A program made the position numbers and the translations under genes. A stretch of DNA of 64,000 bases. Origin: Polychytrium aggregatum. Lineage: Eukaryota; Chytridiomycota; Chytridiomycetes; Polychytriales. Of the stretch, positions 1 to 11,057 are shown piece after piece (position 1 is the first letter of the stretch; the number at the start of each line of letters is the position of its first letter). The notes beneath the pieces are model-generated. The model was given only the letters and a program-made list of their open reading frames with translations, searched no databases and was not told the origin of the DNA. The stretch is taken from assembly GCF_025602895.1 (NCBI RefSeq), contig NW_026516229.1, positions 186,001-250,000 of the forward strand, in the 5' to 3' direction.

Positions 1-36
1 ACGGCTCCTATCAGCCAGCCATACTCAACACCGTCA

Positions 37-1582
37 ATGCTGCACCTATCCGGGCCCCGCCTTGGACCGCTGCTGAAGCCAGCTGCGCTGGGTTTGGCAG
101 CTTTCCACTCTTCCCTCTCCACCGCCGAGTGCCACCGCGACCACCATGCCCGCCCTGTTCCGCCCTTCGATCCATCCAAAATCGACTATCAGAATGTCGA
201 GGGATACGTGCATTCGACCGAGAGCCTCGGCACCCTGGAGGGGCCCGGAAACCGATTCTTGATCTTTGTCACAGGATGTCCGGCCCGGTGTCTGTATTGC
301 GAAAACCCAGACACCTGGGAGATCAAGAAGGCAGCCACAGTCCAGGTGAGCACATCGTATTGGATCGAGTTCGACCCACAAAACGAGAGATAGCGAGAGG
401 GACGAACCGGCATCAGAGTTGACTGAATAGCGATAATCTGATTGCATCTGCGTCATGGCGGCCGGGAAAGCGAGGGCTCAGTTTTGTGTTGGCTCTGGAG
501 TGTTCAAGCCGGCGCCGACGGCGAGGCTCTCTTCGAATCCTGCCCATGTTCCGCCGCACTTTCTGCTGAGTGGCATTCATGCACCATCTCCCCTCTGACC
601 CCGCTGCCTCTTCCTGTTGGCTTTCAGAAAGTTCATGACCTCGTCGAGCGGGCTCGCAAACTGCAGCCGTTTTACAAGCATTCTGTCGGCCACGGCGGCG
701 TCACCATCTCGGGCGGCGATCCGCTCGTCCAGCACTGATTTTGTGGCGAGCGTTCTTTATGCCATGAAGAAAGTAAGGTGTTTGGATGAGGAGCGCCCCA
801 CTCGTCGCATGGAGGATCATGCTTTGGCATATCCTGTACAAATCATTCGACGCAGCCGTCTCGGATCCAACTTGGCCTATGTATCTTGTCTGACCACTTT
901 GGATGCTCTCCTTCCTTCCTCCGTTATCGCCGTTGCAGGACCTCGGCCTCCATACTTGCATCGAAACCACGGGCCAGGGTTCCCATCATGCCTGGGACAC
1001 TGTGCTCCCACACACCGATCTCGTCCTGCTCTGCGTCAAGCATACCGAGCCCGAGCAATACCACAAGATCACACAGCTGGTCCGTCTCGAGCGCATGTTG
1101 CAGTTCATCAAGGAACTCGAGCGGCTGAACAAGCCGTGGTGGTGTCGCTATGTGCTGGTGCCTGGCTACACCGACAAGGACAAGGATATCGAGGGCCTCA
1201 TAGCGCTCTGCAAGTCCTCCACAACCCTGGAGCGCATCGAGATTTTGCCGTATCATACTCTTGGAGAATATAAGGTAAGGTGTCATCGACAATGGTGTGA
1301 GGGGAGTGATGTGCTGGCCCCTTCTCTGCCCACACGCTCATGCCACTAATCCCTTTCCCCCGACATCCAATCTTGCTTCATACTGCCGGCGATGGCCACC
1401 GCTTCCACGGGCACGGCGATGGAAACCAAATCGAATCTTGAATCTCATAGTGGAAGGCGTCCGGTATGGAGTACCCCATGAAAGGTGTCCCTCATCCAAC
1501 CAAAGCGTCGCTCCAGGCCATCGTCTCCCGAATCACATCGGAACTGGGTCGGCCCGAGATTCCTGTTGTCACAAGTGCCTAG
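37..1582 (+). CDS. pflA: Pyruvate formate-lyase activating enzyme (radical SAM), with an internal frame break
   Basis: Glycyl-radical-enzyme activase: it uses a 4Fe-4S cluster and S-adenosylmethionine to put the glycyl radical on pyruvate formate-lyase, an anaerobic pyruvate route. Exons read as 37-345, 628-772, 939-1274 and 1451-1582, all GT-AG. Exon 1 carries the radical-SAM cysteine motif in TGCPARCLYCENPDTW. Exon 2 carries GGVTISGGDP, exon 3 LHTCIETTG and LPYHTLGEYK, and exon 4 completes the family C-terminus WKASGMEYPMKG. The first 35 or so residues (MLHLSGPRLGPLLKPAAL...) are basic and hydrophobic with no acidic residue until about residue 31, which resembles an organelle-targeting peptide (inference). 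Exon 2 contains one extra base near 733: the frame hits TGA at 736-738, while TDFVASVLYAMKK, the expected continuation, lies in the next frame. The gene is therefore a pseudogene, a sequence error or a recoded gene. Family call is firm; integrity is not. Confidence 0.85.
733..738 (+). other. Apparent +1 frameshift in the PFL-activase gene
   Basis: Upstream frame ends ...GGDPLVQ-H-stop. Dropping one base at about 733 continues as TDFVASVLYAMKK directly to the GTAAGG donor at 773, in the phase needed by exon 3. No homopolymer is present to explain a simple sequencing slip, and no intron of plausible size fits. Confidence 0.7.
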
Positions 1583-2667
1583 ACCACTCCTCATCCAGAC
1601 TGTCGACCGCTGTTGTCTCCAAGAAGACTCTTCCCAATACACCTGGGATAGGGGGCCATCGTTGCCCTGGCATTTCAGTGGCCTTTCCCCCCCCCTCGCA
1701 ACGAGAGATTGTGCGTATATTGCTTATACCCTCGATGGTAAAATACGAAGGCGAGGACAAGAAGCGCCTCCCCTGCTCTAGACAGCCGGTATGGGTGGGT
1801 GTGGGTGTGTATTCTCAATCCTTCCCACCAAAAAAAGGTGACAGGTAACAACAAAACAGGACGTTCTGTTTTATTTTTGGAATAGTGATAGCAATGACAG
1901 CCCAAAAAGTACAGGAGAGATGCGGATAAAGAGTGATGGAGCTTGGATACAAGGCGAGTCGGCCTGTTGCGATTATAGCGGGAACAAGGCTCGCTCCATC
2001 CGATCAAAGCAAGGGGGGAGGGGAGGCGAAAGTAGTGACTGACTCCAAATCCAGACTTTCCCATTCAACCAATATTGATATCAACTTCCATCCTCCAGGC
2101 TCCTCCCTCCCCCAAAAAAATGTCATCCGGATATGAAAGGAACGGCCACAGATCAATGCGGCTATGGTAGAGTTATGGCGTTAAATACAGAAACCGGATC
2201 ATCAAGGAAAAGAAGACGGGAAAGGTGGAAAGAGAAAAATGGAAGAATTCACATTGCAGGAGAAGCAAAGAGAGGGTGAGGCGAAATCGGAACGCAGATC
2301 AATATCGACATAGTGAAGGTTGCTGGAGAGAAGGAAACGGGTAACACAGGTTGGTATTTGAGATCGGTTTCGACAAGTAGGGGGGGACGGATCGAGGGAG
2401 GGCAGCCTTACGGAAGATTGCTTGGGGGCCAATATTGTAGTAGAGATGTGTCCGCGACACCAGCGGCGATGCTTCAAGCGGCCGGACATGTCTGTGGTAT
2501 CGGAGGAACTGCGTTTCCTCGAGGAGGGGATGTCGCCTTCTGTAACATGGATGCTTGAAGGAAAGACTCAGCGCCGCCCGATTGCATGTTGATGCGGCGC
2601 GGCTCGCAAGAGCTGCACGCTCCACTTGATATTCTGCGAATCGATGTTGGCGTTGGTTGAGAGCCAA
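1583..2667. other. Intergenic, convergent 3' ends
   Basis: Lies between the 3' ends of the PFL-activase (+) and the eIF2-alpha kinase (-). Only short overlapping open frames with no family motif occur. No RNA gene or repeat recognised. Confidence 0.5.
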
Positions 2668-5600
2668 TCACTTGGGACCGCTGCGGAGGCTGCCAAAGGG
2701 CGAGGTGCTCAGCGATGAGGCCACGACGGCTTCGATTTGATGCTCGAGCTCCCAGTTACGTTCGGTCATGACCTCGAGCTTCTTGACCAGGTGCTGGACG
2801 TCGGCCTCGAGTTGGCGGATGCGTTTCTCGCGCTCGTCCAGCTCCACGCCTGGCTCGGCGTGTGGGTTCTGCGCGGGAACCGACTTGGAGCACGGTGCCG
2901 CAGAGGGAGAGAGCGCGACAGGATTATACCCACCGGGCATTTGCGGGTGTGATGACGGAGGGGGAGTCGAGAGCACGCTTGCATTGGCTCGGGCCGAAAA
3001 TATGCCGGAGGCGTGGCCACCCATGCTCGAGAACGGCATAAAGTGCGAGAGTGAGAGCGAGAGCGAGCGTGATCGATGAGGTGTGTTTGAGACGACGGGT
3101 ATAGTTGCTGGTGGAACGGCAATGGCTTGAGGCCCCGCTGGCGACAGAAGCGACCCGTACGGCGGTGTTGGCAGATTCTTGTGCGTCCCGGGGGAATAGC
3201 TCGCAGGACCAAGTTCATCGGGAGCCATGGGTGGGTCCGCTGGACTGGCTGAGGTGCCCCGAAACAGACTCCAGAAGGAGAAAATGCCTGATGTTGACTG
3301 CCCCGGAGCCCCGGCTGGGAGCCTGGCCGGCGTATCGCTTGGCCGTGCATCTGGCCGTGCATCTGGCCGAGCCTCATCTATTGGGACGACATGCAGGAGT
3401 GCACATGCAGGAGTAGACGTGGGCAGTTGTAGAGATACAGCACGGGATTAGACAACTGCAGATGGGGCAATCCAAATGGCGCCAAGGCGAGATAGAGCCA
3501 GCAAGTAGGAGGCAGGCCACGGACGGGTTTCAGCCCAAACCGTGCGCTCCCATGCCGATCGGTAACATCCGAAGCGTCCTGGCTCCATTCCAACCACACA
3601 CCCGCTATCCTTGTCCAACTTACCCATCCACAAAGACCCATCCGAACCGTTTAGGCTGCATTTCCACGAGCTACCCTTGGACTCGAGATACGAAAGAGAA
3701 TGACAGGCCCGTAGACCACCTCGGTACGCACCGGCATCCAAGCTCGACGGATACTCGGTTGGGCTGCGAAGCGACGATCGGTCTCGGGCAGGCGTGAGAT
3801 ACGTGTGCTCAAGCATGTTTGCGGTGCTGCGATACCCGACCGCAGCTGTTGCCATGGCGGCAGATGACCTTGCAGCACTGTCGGCAGAGGCGATGGGAAT
3901 GCTGTCGGCCGGCGGCAGATCTTCGTCCAAACAAAAGGTCATTTCTTCGTCAAGGACGGGCCGGGACTTGGTGAGGCTGGCCGAGGATGCCTTTTTGGCG
4001 GCCGATGGTATGGGTCCGAGAGAGTCGTCGAGCTCGGTATCCCAGCCAGAGGAAAGACTCACTCGGGTCAAGGCAGGAGACGCCGAGAGACGGCCGGCTC
4101 GACTCGAGACACCTTTTGGGACAGATTGGCATGCTGACGACCCATCGGCATTGGCGCTTGATGGAGCCGTGCACTTTGTTTCATCGGTGCAGCTGCGGAA
4201 GGCCAAAGCCTGCACATCCGTCGGTTCCGTCGCGAGCGAGGCGAGCGAGGCCAGCGACAGCCCTGAAGATCGAGACTCGGACTCGGTGTCAAAGTCAAAG
4301 TGCGGCGGGCGAGTCGATGGGCCGTTGCAAGACCGATCGATTCTCTCGACGTTGGTGTTAACGTCCGAGACGCTTTCTTCAAGCGAACCGAGCTCTGGCG
4401 CATCGCGCAGCTCCAAGGCCGACGGTCGATCTGATGGCTCCGGCTGGAGAAGCCGCATGGCCAGCTGAGCCTGCATCGGGAACTGTTCCCGCATCTGGGA
4501 TGGCAGATCGCCACGAAATTTGAGCTGGTCGAGGGTGCGGGCGCGTTCCATGCCCGTGGAGAACGGGTGGAACATCTCGACAAGGATGATTCCCAGGGAG
4601 TAGATGTCGGATTTGGTCGTGCACACCTGGGACTTGAGGATCTCGGGCGCAATGTAGAGGTAGGTTCCGTGGTTGCCGCTGGCAGGAAGGGCGCTGTCTT
4701 TGCTGTCGGGCGACTCGACCACAACGTAGTCCGTGATGCTCTTGGCCAGACCAAAGTCGCCGAGAAAGACGTGGTCGTCGTGGATGAAGATGTTTTCGGG
4801 CTTGAGGTCGCGGTGGATGACGCCTTGCGAGTGGATGTGGATCAGCCCCTCGACGATTTGCTTCAGAATCAGCAGTGCTGCACGCGAATCAACCTCGCTG
4901 CGACTGTCGATCCATTTGCGGAGATCGCTATATGGACACAGCTGCATTTGGATGAACAGCGTGGTGCGCTGCCCAGGGCTGGATCGCGAGCGCTGGCGGT
5001 GGCTGTGCGGTGAGAACTCGTCGTGGCGGCGTTGCATGGTTTGCGGTGCACTTGGAGCTTGGCCGGGCGCCTGCGGGACCGTGGATAGAGGCCGGTCCAT
5101 CGCTACGGACACGTTCGAGGTCAGGGCCGTGTGCATGCTGGCGAGGCTTGAATTGGAGTCGTTTCGGAACGAGATAAAATCGTCAGGGTCCTCTTCGACC
5201 TGAGAGCGGAGACCGGCGTCCAAGCGCTTGAGGCTACGGCGGCCAAAGTCAAAATGGTGAGAGTCTGTGTCGTCCGGAACATGGGCGCTGTCGTCGTCGT
5301 CGTCATAATCATCGCCATATCCGTCATCGTCGTCACGGCGATTCTTGTATCGCGTTGCGGGCCCATCGGTGCTGTCGTCATCCTCGTCGCCGTCATCGCT
5401 GTCGTCGGCGTCGCTGTCATCGTCGTTGTCATCAGAGAAGGAATCGGATCGCCCGGTGCTGGATCCCTCGAGCTGGCTGCGGTAGTTTTCGAAAAGATCG
5501 TCCTCGGTCGGCTCGGCCCAAGCGTTATAGTAGCGAATGACGTTTGGGTGGTTCGAGAGGACGGCCAGGGTCTTGGCTTCCCTCAGCAGCCGGTGGTCAG

Positions 5601-6642
5601 ACTCGGAGAGGCCCGAGCGAGTGCGTCGATGCCCGCGGCACGAGGACGACGGCGTTGGTACTGCCGAGTCGCTCTCGATGGAAGACGAGAGAGAGAACTC
5701 GACCCAGCTGCAGTTGAGCTTGACTTGCTTGATGGCGTACTCTTGGCCGTCAATAACGTTGCGGGCCCGACAGACGACACCAAAGCCGCCCTTGCCGATA
5801 ACCGAGAGCACCTTGAACTCGCTGCGGAACCGCGACTTGAGGATGGACGACTGCGAGGGCAGCGACGAGATCGCGGTGATTTGTTTCAGCGTCAGGACGA
5901 GGCAGTCCTGGGACCGCAGCTTGAGTTTCGGAGAGCCGCTTGGAACCAGGCCCGAATCTGAGCCCGAGGGACCGTAGGACTGAGACGAAACCAGGGCCTC
6001 GGGAGGGAGAACGCCGTATGAAAAATGGACCTGGAAGGGAGCCGAGCGATCGAGGGGATACGCCGTGAGGACGCCGGACTCTGGAAAGACCCGGAGGGTC
6101 CGGGCCCGCGACTTGCCACCGGGACGGACGTCGATGCGAAGATCTGGCAGCAGGTCCTCGAGCTGGAGGTGCGGCCACGGCGATGACGACGACGACGACG
6201 ATGTGGACGAGACCACGGCGGCATAGGGGCCCAGGCGATCGGCCAAAAGCGAGCCTGAAAGCAGCGACGGGCGTGTGTCTATGGCAAGCCAGCTGTGCTG
6301 ATCGCCGGCGGGTCTGGCGAGGCCGGCGAGGGGTTGGGCAGCTGGCGGCTCATGAACCAAGGACGTTCGACGGGAGCGAGAGGAGGCTGAAGTAGGCTGG
6401 ACGTTGAGCGAGGGTAGACTCAGGGCCTTGATGGCCGCCGAGTTGGCATGGAGGACCGAGGGCTGGCCCGTTCCACGACGGCCAACGTAGATGATCAGCA
6501 CCGGATCCGGGATAGAGTCATAGGCCGCAAGAACGAAGCAGTTGAGGTGGGAGCGATGGGAAGGATTGTGGTGGATGCTCGGGGGGTCACGGAGATCCTG
6601 CGGAGAGGCGATGGCGGTGGATTGGAGCTGTTTCTGGAACAT
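2668..6642 (-). CDS. eIF2-alpha kinase (HRI/PEK-like) with PAS-like N-terminus and C-terminal coiled coil
   Basis: Ser/Thr kinase of the eIF2-alpha kinase family, which represses translation initiation under stress. Exon 1 is 6642-3624 and exon 2 is 3377-2668, joined through donor GTAAGT at 3623 to an acceptor ending AATAG at 3378 (phase 1 both sides), giving about 1242 residues. Kinase landmarks: glycine loop GKGGFG at 283-288, AIK lysine at about 305, HRDLKPENIF from 610, DFG at 629, APE from 665. The family-typical strings RYYNAWAE and LFIQMQLC flank a long Asp-rich insert. Residues about 35-255 (AYDSIPDPVLIIYVG..., HANSAAIKAL, then CLVLTLKQITAIS) resemble a PAS fold with insertions. Exon 2 encodes a coiled coil (DEREKRIRQLEADVQHLVKK). 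A second acceptor at 3456 is also in phase but stops after two codons. The frame stays open upstream of the chosen Met without another ATG nearby. Kinase call firm; PAS call inferred. Confidence 0.85.
3342..3375 (-). repeat. 12-bp tandem repeat at the start of kinase exon 2
   Basis: Three near-identical units of GGCCGTGCATCT on the + strand encode a PDAR-type repeat on the minus strand. Several AG acceptors in the repeat keep the same splice phase, so the exact exon boundary could slip by whole repeats. Confidence 0.6.
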
Positions 6643-6736
6643 GAACGTGAGGGGAGGCGGAGGGCCGGGTGCGGTCGGTTGAGGACTGAGAAGCTGGAGG
6701 AGCCACGGTTCAGGCTTGATACTGAGGGAAGATGGG

Positions 6737-6790
6737 CTCGGGACAGGGCTCGGGACAGGGCTCGGGACAGGGCTCGGGACAGGGCTCGGG
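6737..6790. repeat. 12-bp minisatellite upstream of the eIF2-alpha kinase
   Basis: About 4.5 copies of CTCGGGACAGGG just upstream of the kinase start. In one minus frame it reads as PEPC repeats; in the frame continuous with the kinase it reads as SRAL repeats. Confidence 0.8.
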
Positions 6791-8025
6791 ATAAACGGAC
6801 AGGCAGTTGATCGATGGGTTGATACCGCTGGTTCGTGCTGTTCCTTGAGGCTCCTCTGGCACTTTTATTGCTGTGGCGAGCGATGAATTAAGAGCGATCA
6901 CACGCGGCGAGTGAGTGACAGCTCTATCGCTGGTGGATATGGGTCAAGGGACTGGCAAGACAGGCAGATTTGGGGGTGGCAATGCAGCCAGCGAGAGGGC
7001 CAGGGTTTTCTTTTTCTGTGTATGAGGGACTGGGGCTTTGGCAACGGATCCGGATGCAGGGAAGGCGACGGCAAGACGAAACACGCACACCCAAGGACGG
7101 CAGGCAGGGATATCAGGGCAGGAGCCGTGCGAGAGGTGGCGACTCGTGGTGGGCCAGACCAGAAGGAAAGATAACAGAGAGTGTGGTGGCAACAGGAATG
7201 GGGAGGGGAGTGTGGGACGAAGGAAGGGGGGGGGATCAAATCAGGACTCTGAAGGTCGGCATGGAACTGGGACGAAGGAACCTTGGGTAGCCAAACGATG
7301 AAGACAGCAGACAGAGACAGCAGCGCCGGCGACGGGTAAGACGATAGCCGGAGAGGATGCGGTTGGGTATGTCGTTTGAGCTGGAGAGCAATAGGAGAGA
7401 ACCGGCGGATGGGGTGCCAAGACTGAGAAAGCTGACGGGGATGCGGTTGGACGGCCGCGAGTAAGACCGGGACGATCCAGACAGGAGAGGAAGAAGGACA
7501 AGACAGGAGGGCAGGCCGAGGGGCGGAAACGGATCAAGACGTGCAGGAGGTGGCGGCAACGAAAGGGAGGGGGGAGGTGCAACTACAGACACGATTACAG
7601 AAACGCAGGGGTGGTCACAAATGAGCTCGAGTGCAAGGAGCGAGGGGATTAGCGGGAAGGGGACGACGAAGGGGAGCCAAGGGCGAAGGGGAGGGTCAAA
7701 GGCGAAGGAGGAAGGGGGGGAGAGACTGGGGTGTCTCCTGGGCAGGACTGCAACGACTGCAGGACGAGGCGGAAGTTGGGGGCCAGGACGAGCGGGGACC
7801 TTTGGGGGAGAGGGCGCAATTGTTTGTTTTGGCCGTGAGCAGGACGGGCCGCGGCACGGGGTGGTGGCCAAAGGCTTGTCTTGCGTCATTGTGCCTGGGG
7901 TGGTGCGAACGGGCGGGCGAGGCGGGCGGAGAGTCTCGGCGGGCCGAGGGGCAGCAGCGAGATGAGTGTGGCTCTGGGCGAGAGGTGTATGGTGAGATGT
8001 TGCTGGTGTGGATGAGTCGCCAACA

Positions 8026-8060
8026 GTGTCGGCAGAGTGTCGGCAGAGTGTCGGCAGAGT
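8026..8060. repeat. 11-bp tandem repeat
   Basis: Three consecutive copies of GTGTCGGCAGA in non-coding DNA. Confidence 0.75.
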
Positions 8061-9083
8061 GGATGTGTCGTTAGTTCGGTGTGGGTGTGGTGTGCATGTG
8101 TGTGGGAACCGAATGCTTCCATAGCAACGGCCTGGGCAGCGGCCTGAACAGCGGGAGACACAGCCCATGTCGGTGCTTCGGATACTTGCACTATTCATCG
8201 GTCTGCAGCCTCGCTCATGTGTCTGCTCACCTGTCTGTCTGTTCGCACGCTCGTCCATTCGCCGGGTGGGGCATGACCCGCTGGACAGACTCGGCAAGGT
8301 TCAGCCCAGGGTCACTGTCGCATCCTGCGCCGCGACAAGGGGCCGGCCGCCATGGCCAGGACATGAAGGTTGCTCCCGCGCCCCGACTTGGGTTGCAGAT
8401 CCGACCAGGATGCACTTGCCAGAGGGTTTGCTGGACGATGCCACAACTCAAGCCGGACAGCAGAGGAATCCAGCGACGCTCTGTCGAGCGGCAATCGCCC
8501 ACCCCGACGACGCACCGCCAGCGTCCAGACCTGCGACCGTCGAGCCTGGATCCCCGCACCTTTCCGCCGATGCTGCTGCAAGCGGACCAGGGTTCGGGAG
8601 AGCACAAAGCGAATGTATTTACAGAATGACGAGAGGCGCAGAGGAAATCCAAAAGAGCCAAAAAAAAGTAACAAATAGCCAGATGGATGACAGATTACTT
8701 CAGGAATCCAAAGAACGAAACAGAACGGAGAAAAACAGTCCGGGGCCAGAGAGCTCCGCACCTTCCGAGTTCAGGGCATCCATCCCTGTCAGGATACGCC
8801 CCACCCGAGAAGCGGAGGCTCTGCGTCCCTTTTCATGTCGCAAACAGCTCATCTAACCCACTCACCAGCCACCGCCGCAAAGCACGCAAACAATCAAAAT
8901 CCCCCCCACCGCAAGTCCTCCTCACCATCTTCTCTCTCTGCAGATCAAGTCGTCTTTCTTCCCTCCCAAAGAAGCGTTATTTGCACGCAGGCCTGTCCAA
9001 GTCCACATGACAGGCCCGGGTCTTGGTCTCGAACGCCTGGGGTGAACTGCGTTATTCTTCATCATTTGGCGTGAGGAGTGCTC

Positions 9084-11057
9084 TTAGGCAGTGGCGGTGG
9101 CCGCGGCAGCATCGGCAGCAGCAGGCTCGGCCTCGGCATCACCGGTCTTGGTAGCGGGGGGGATCTGGTGGGCGAGGGCAACCTTGATGAGCAGCTCGCG
9201 ACCGTCGACAACAACGTTCTTGAGCTCCGAAAGGATGCGCTGCTGCTCCGACTCGCTCTCGACCTCGATGAAGCCAAAGCCACGGCTGGTGCCGGAGGGT
9301 CGCTTGACAACATGCGACGAAACGACCTTGTAGCCCTGGAAAATCTCCTTCAGATCGCTGTCGGTGACCTTGAAGGGCAGGTTGGCAACAAAGATGGTCG
9401 TGGGCGAGGCCGGGCCGTCGAGAGGAGCGGGGGTGCGCTTCTTGGGGAAGCGGGTCTTGCGGGGGCTGCGGTGGCTGCGGATCTTGGTAGCACCCGTGCC
9501 GTCAGCGTTCTTGGGGGTCTCGTCGGCGTCATCGTCGACACGAGCAGCATCTTCGCCCTCAGCAGCAGGCTTGGGGGTCTTGGGCTACAGGAGGATTGTA
9601 CCACCGTTGGCCACTAGCGTCAGCACCATTTGTATCCAGATCATGTTGGATCGCTATGCGACCACCACAGCCACAACCACAGCCACAGCCATACCCGCAC
9701 AAGGGAGCTGGACACAACCACACACTCCCCACAGGCGATTTGTTGTTGACTGCGACACATGGAGGAGGGGGAGCTTACCTTGCGGTTGCGGCGGCGGGTG
9801 CTGCGGGTGCGCTCAGCGCCATCGGCAGGAGCGGCAGCATCGGCGGGGGCAGCTGCCTTGGCGGCGTCACCATCGGTCTTGGTCTCGCCATCGGCCTTGG
9901 CATCGGCATCGTTCGACTCGTCGCCAACCGTGGGGGCGTTGGGACGGCGGCCAGAGCGCTTGCGAGCGTTTCCGCGACCACTGCGAGAGCGAGCAGGGCG
10001 AGGCTCACCAGTGAGCTGCTGGGGGCGGGCAACCTGGACGTTGACGGGGCGGCCCTGGAGCTCGGTCTGGTTGAGAGCCTCGGCGGCGACCTTGGCCTGC
10101 TCTTCGGTCTCGAACGAGACGAATCCATAGCCCAGAGAACGAGTGCCACGAGTGATGATGCTCACGTCAACGCTGCGCGATCGGAGGGCATGGAAACGAG
10201 GCGACGGTCAGATAAGCGCGTTCCAGACCGACCGACCACAGGAGTCTAGTCCATCGGTCGTCAGTGGCAAGAGAATTGGCTGACGGGCCCAGGGTCGGAT
10301 CAAGGCAGCAGATGAGACAGCGGGAGGCGGATCGAGTCGGATCGGATCGGATCAGGTCGAGTTGAGTCGAGGCGAAAGGATTCGAGCAACAGGCCAGGGG
10401 ACACGCCATCCCAACGACGCACGGGGTGCCAGCAGCTTTCGAGGTCGGTTCTTGGCGGTGCTGGACTGCGATCCGTGTCGCTGGTCGAAGGTGTCGGAGG
10501 TTGATCAACTGACATCCAAAAAGGGGTTGCTCAGCATCTGAGTAGAAGAGTCGGTTTGTCTTGTGTTATTGCGGGTCGCTCAGCTGTCTCATCTGCTGCC
10601 TTCGTCGACCCTTGAGCCGCCACCCGTAAGAGAGAGGGAGGAGGAGGAAGGAGGCGAGGCGATGCGAGGTGTGGCCTGAACGGAGGCAGATCTGCTGCGA
10701 GATGATAACGGGAGAGAATGTCGAGAGCGCGTGTGCACGGGGAGAGGAGCGAAGGCAGCCATGGGAGAGATGTGGTCCAGCGGCCAAGAGAGCACAGCAC
10801 AGGAGGGGGTCGCAGCAGCCAATGGAGAGCGGGACATGCCCACCCCCACCAACTTACACATTTCCAGACTTGCCAAAAAACTCCTTCAGCTCCTCGGCAG
10901 TGATTTGGAAAGGCAGGTTGCCGACAAAGACCTTGGGCTTCTCATCGACAGCCACGGCGGTGGCGGCAGCGGCAGCGGCAGCAGCAGCGACGGCGGCTTC
11001 CTTGGCAGCAGCCTCGACTTCGGGGACGGGGGTTTCAATGGGCTTATCGACAGTCAT
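9084..11057 (-). CDS. Tandem-RRM RNA-binding protein
   Basis: Exons 11057-10858, 10172-9779 and 9584-9084, phases agreeing, give about 364 residues. An Ala-rich N-terminus is followed by RRM1 from about residue 42 (KVFVGNLPF as RNP2, YGFVSF as RNP1), a Lys/Arg/Asp-rich linker with SRSGRGNARKRSGRR, then RRM2 from about residue 262 (TIFVANLPF, RGFGFIEV), and an Ala-rich tail. Tandem RRMs bind single-stranded RNA; the basic linker suggests a nuclear or ribonucleoprotein role, but I cannot name an orthologue. RRM1 is split by the first intron, which is unusually long (about 685 bp). The start codon at 11057 is the first Met before a compact exon. The gene is divergent from the p24 gene, sharing a 791-bp upstream region. 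Confidence 0.85.
10330..10378. repeat. Short GGATC-type tandem repeats in RRM-gene intron 1
   Basis: Repeated CGGAT and GTCGAG-type pentamers and hexamers lie within the long first intron. Non-coding. Confidence 0.5.

Larger units (their letters stand above)
6643..9083. other. Long intergenic region / kinase leader
   Basis: About 2.4 kb between the eIF2-alpha kinase start (-) and the 3' end of the RRM gene (-). It holds two minisatellites (6737-6790 and 8026-8060) and G-rich low-complexity DNA. A 353-codon minus frame (8297-7236) is Pro/Ser/Arg-rich low complexity with no domain and is not called. Probably contains the kinase promoter and 5' UTR. Confidence 0.5.

Noticed and set aside
5254-5961. 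Hydrophobic Val/Ile-rich plus-strand frame that looks like a membrane protein
   Set aside because: It is the antisense of the Asp-rich insert of the eIF2-alpha kinase.
7236-8297. 353-codon minus-strand open frame
   Set aside because: Pro/Ser/Arg-rich low complexity, no domain, G/C-skewed DNA with repeats; overlapping long frames on the other strand.
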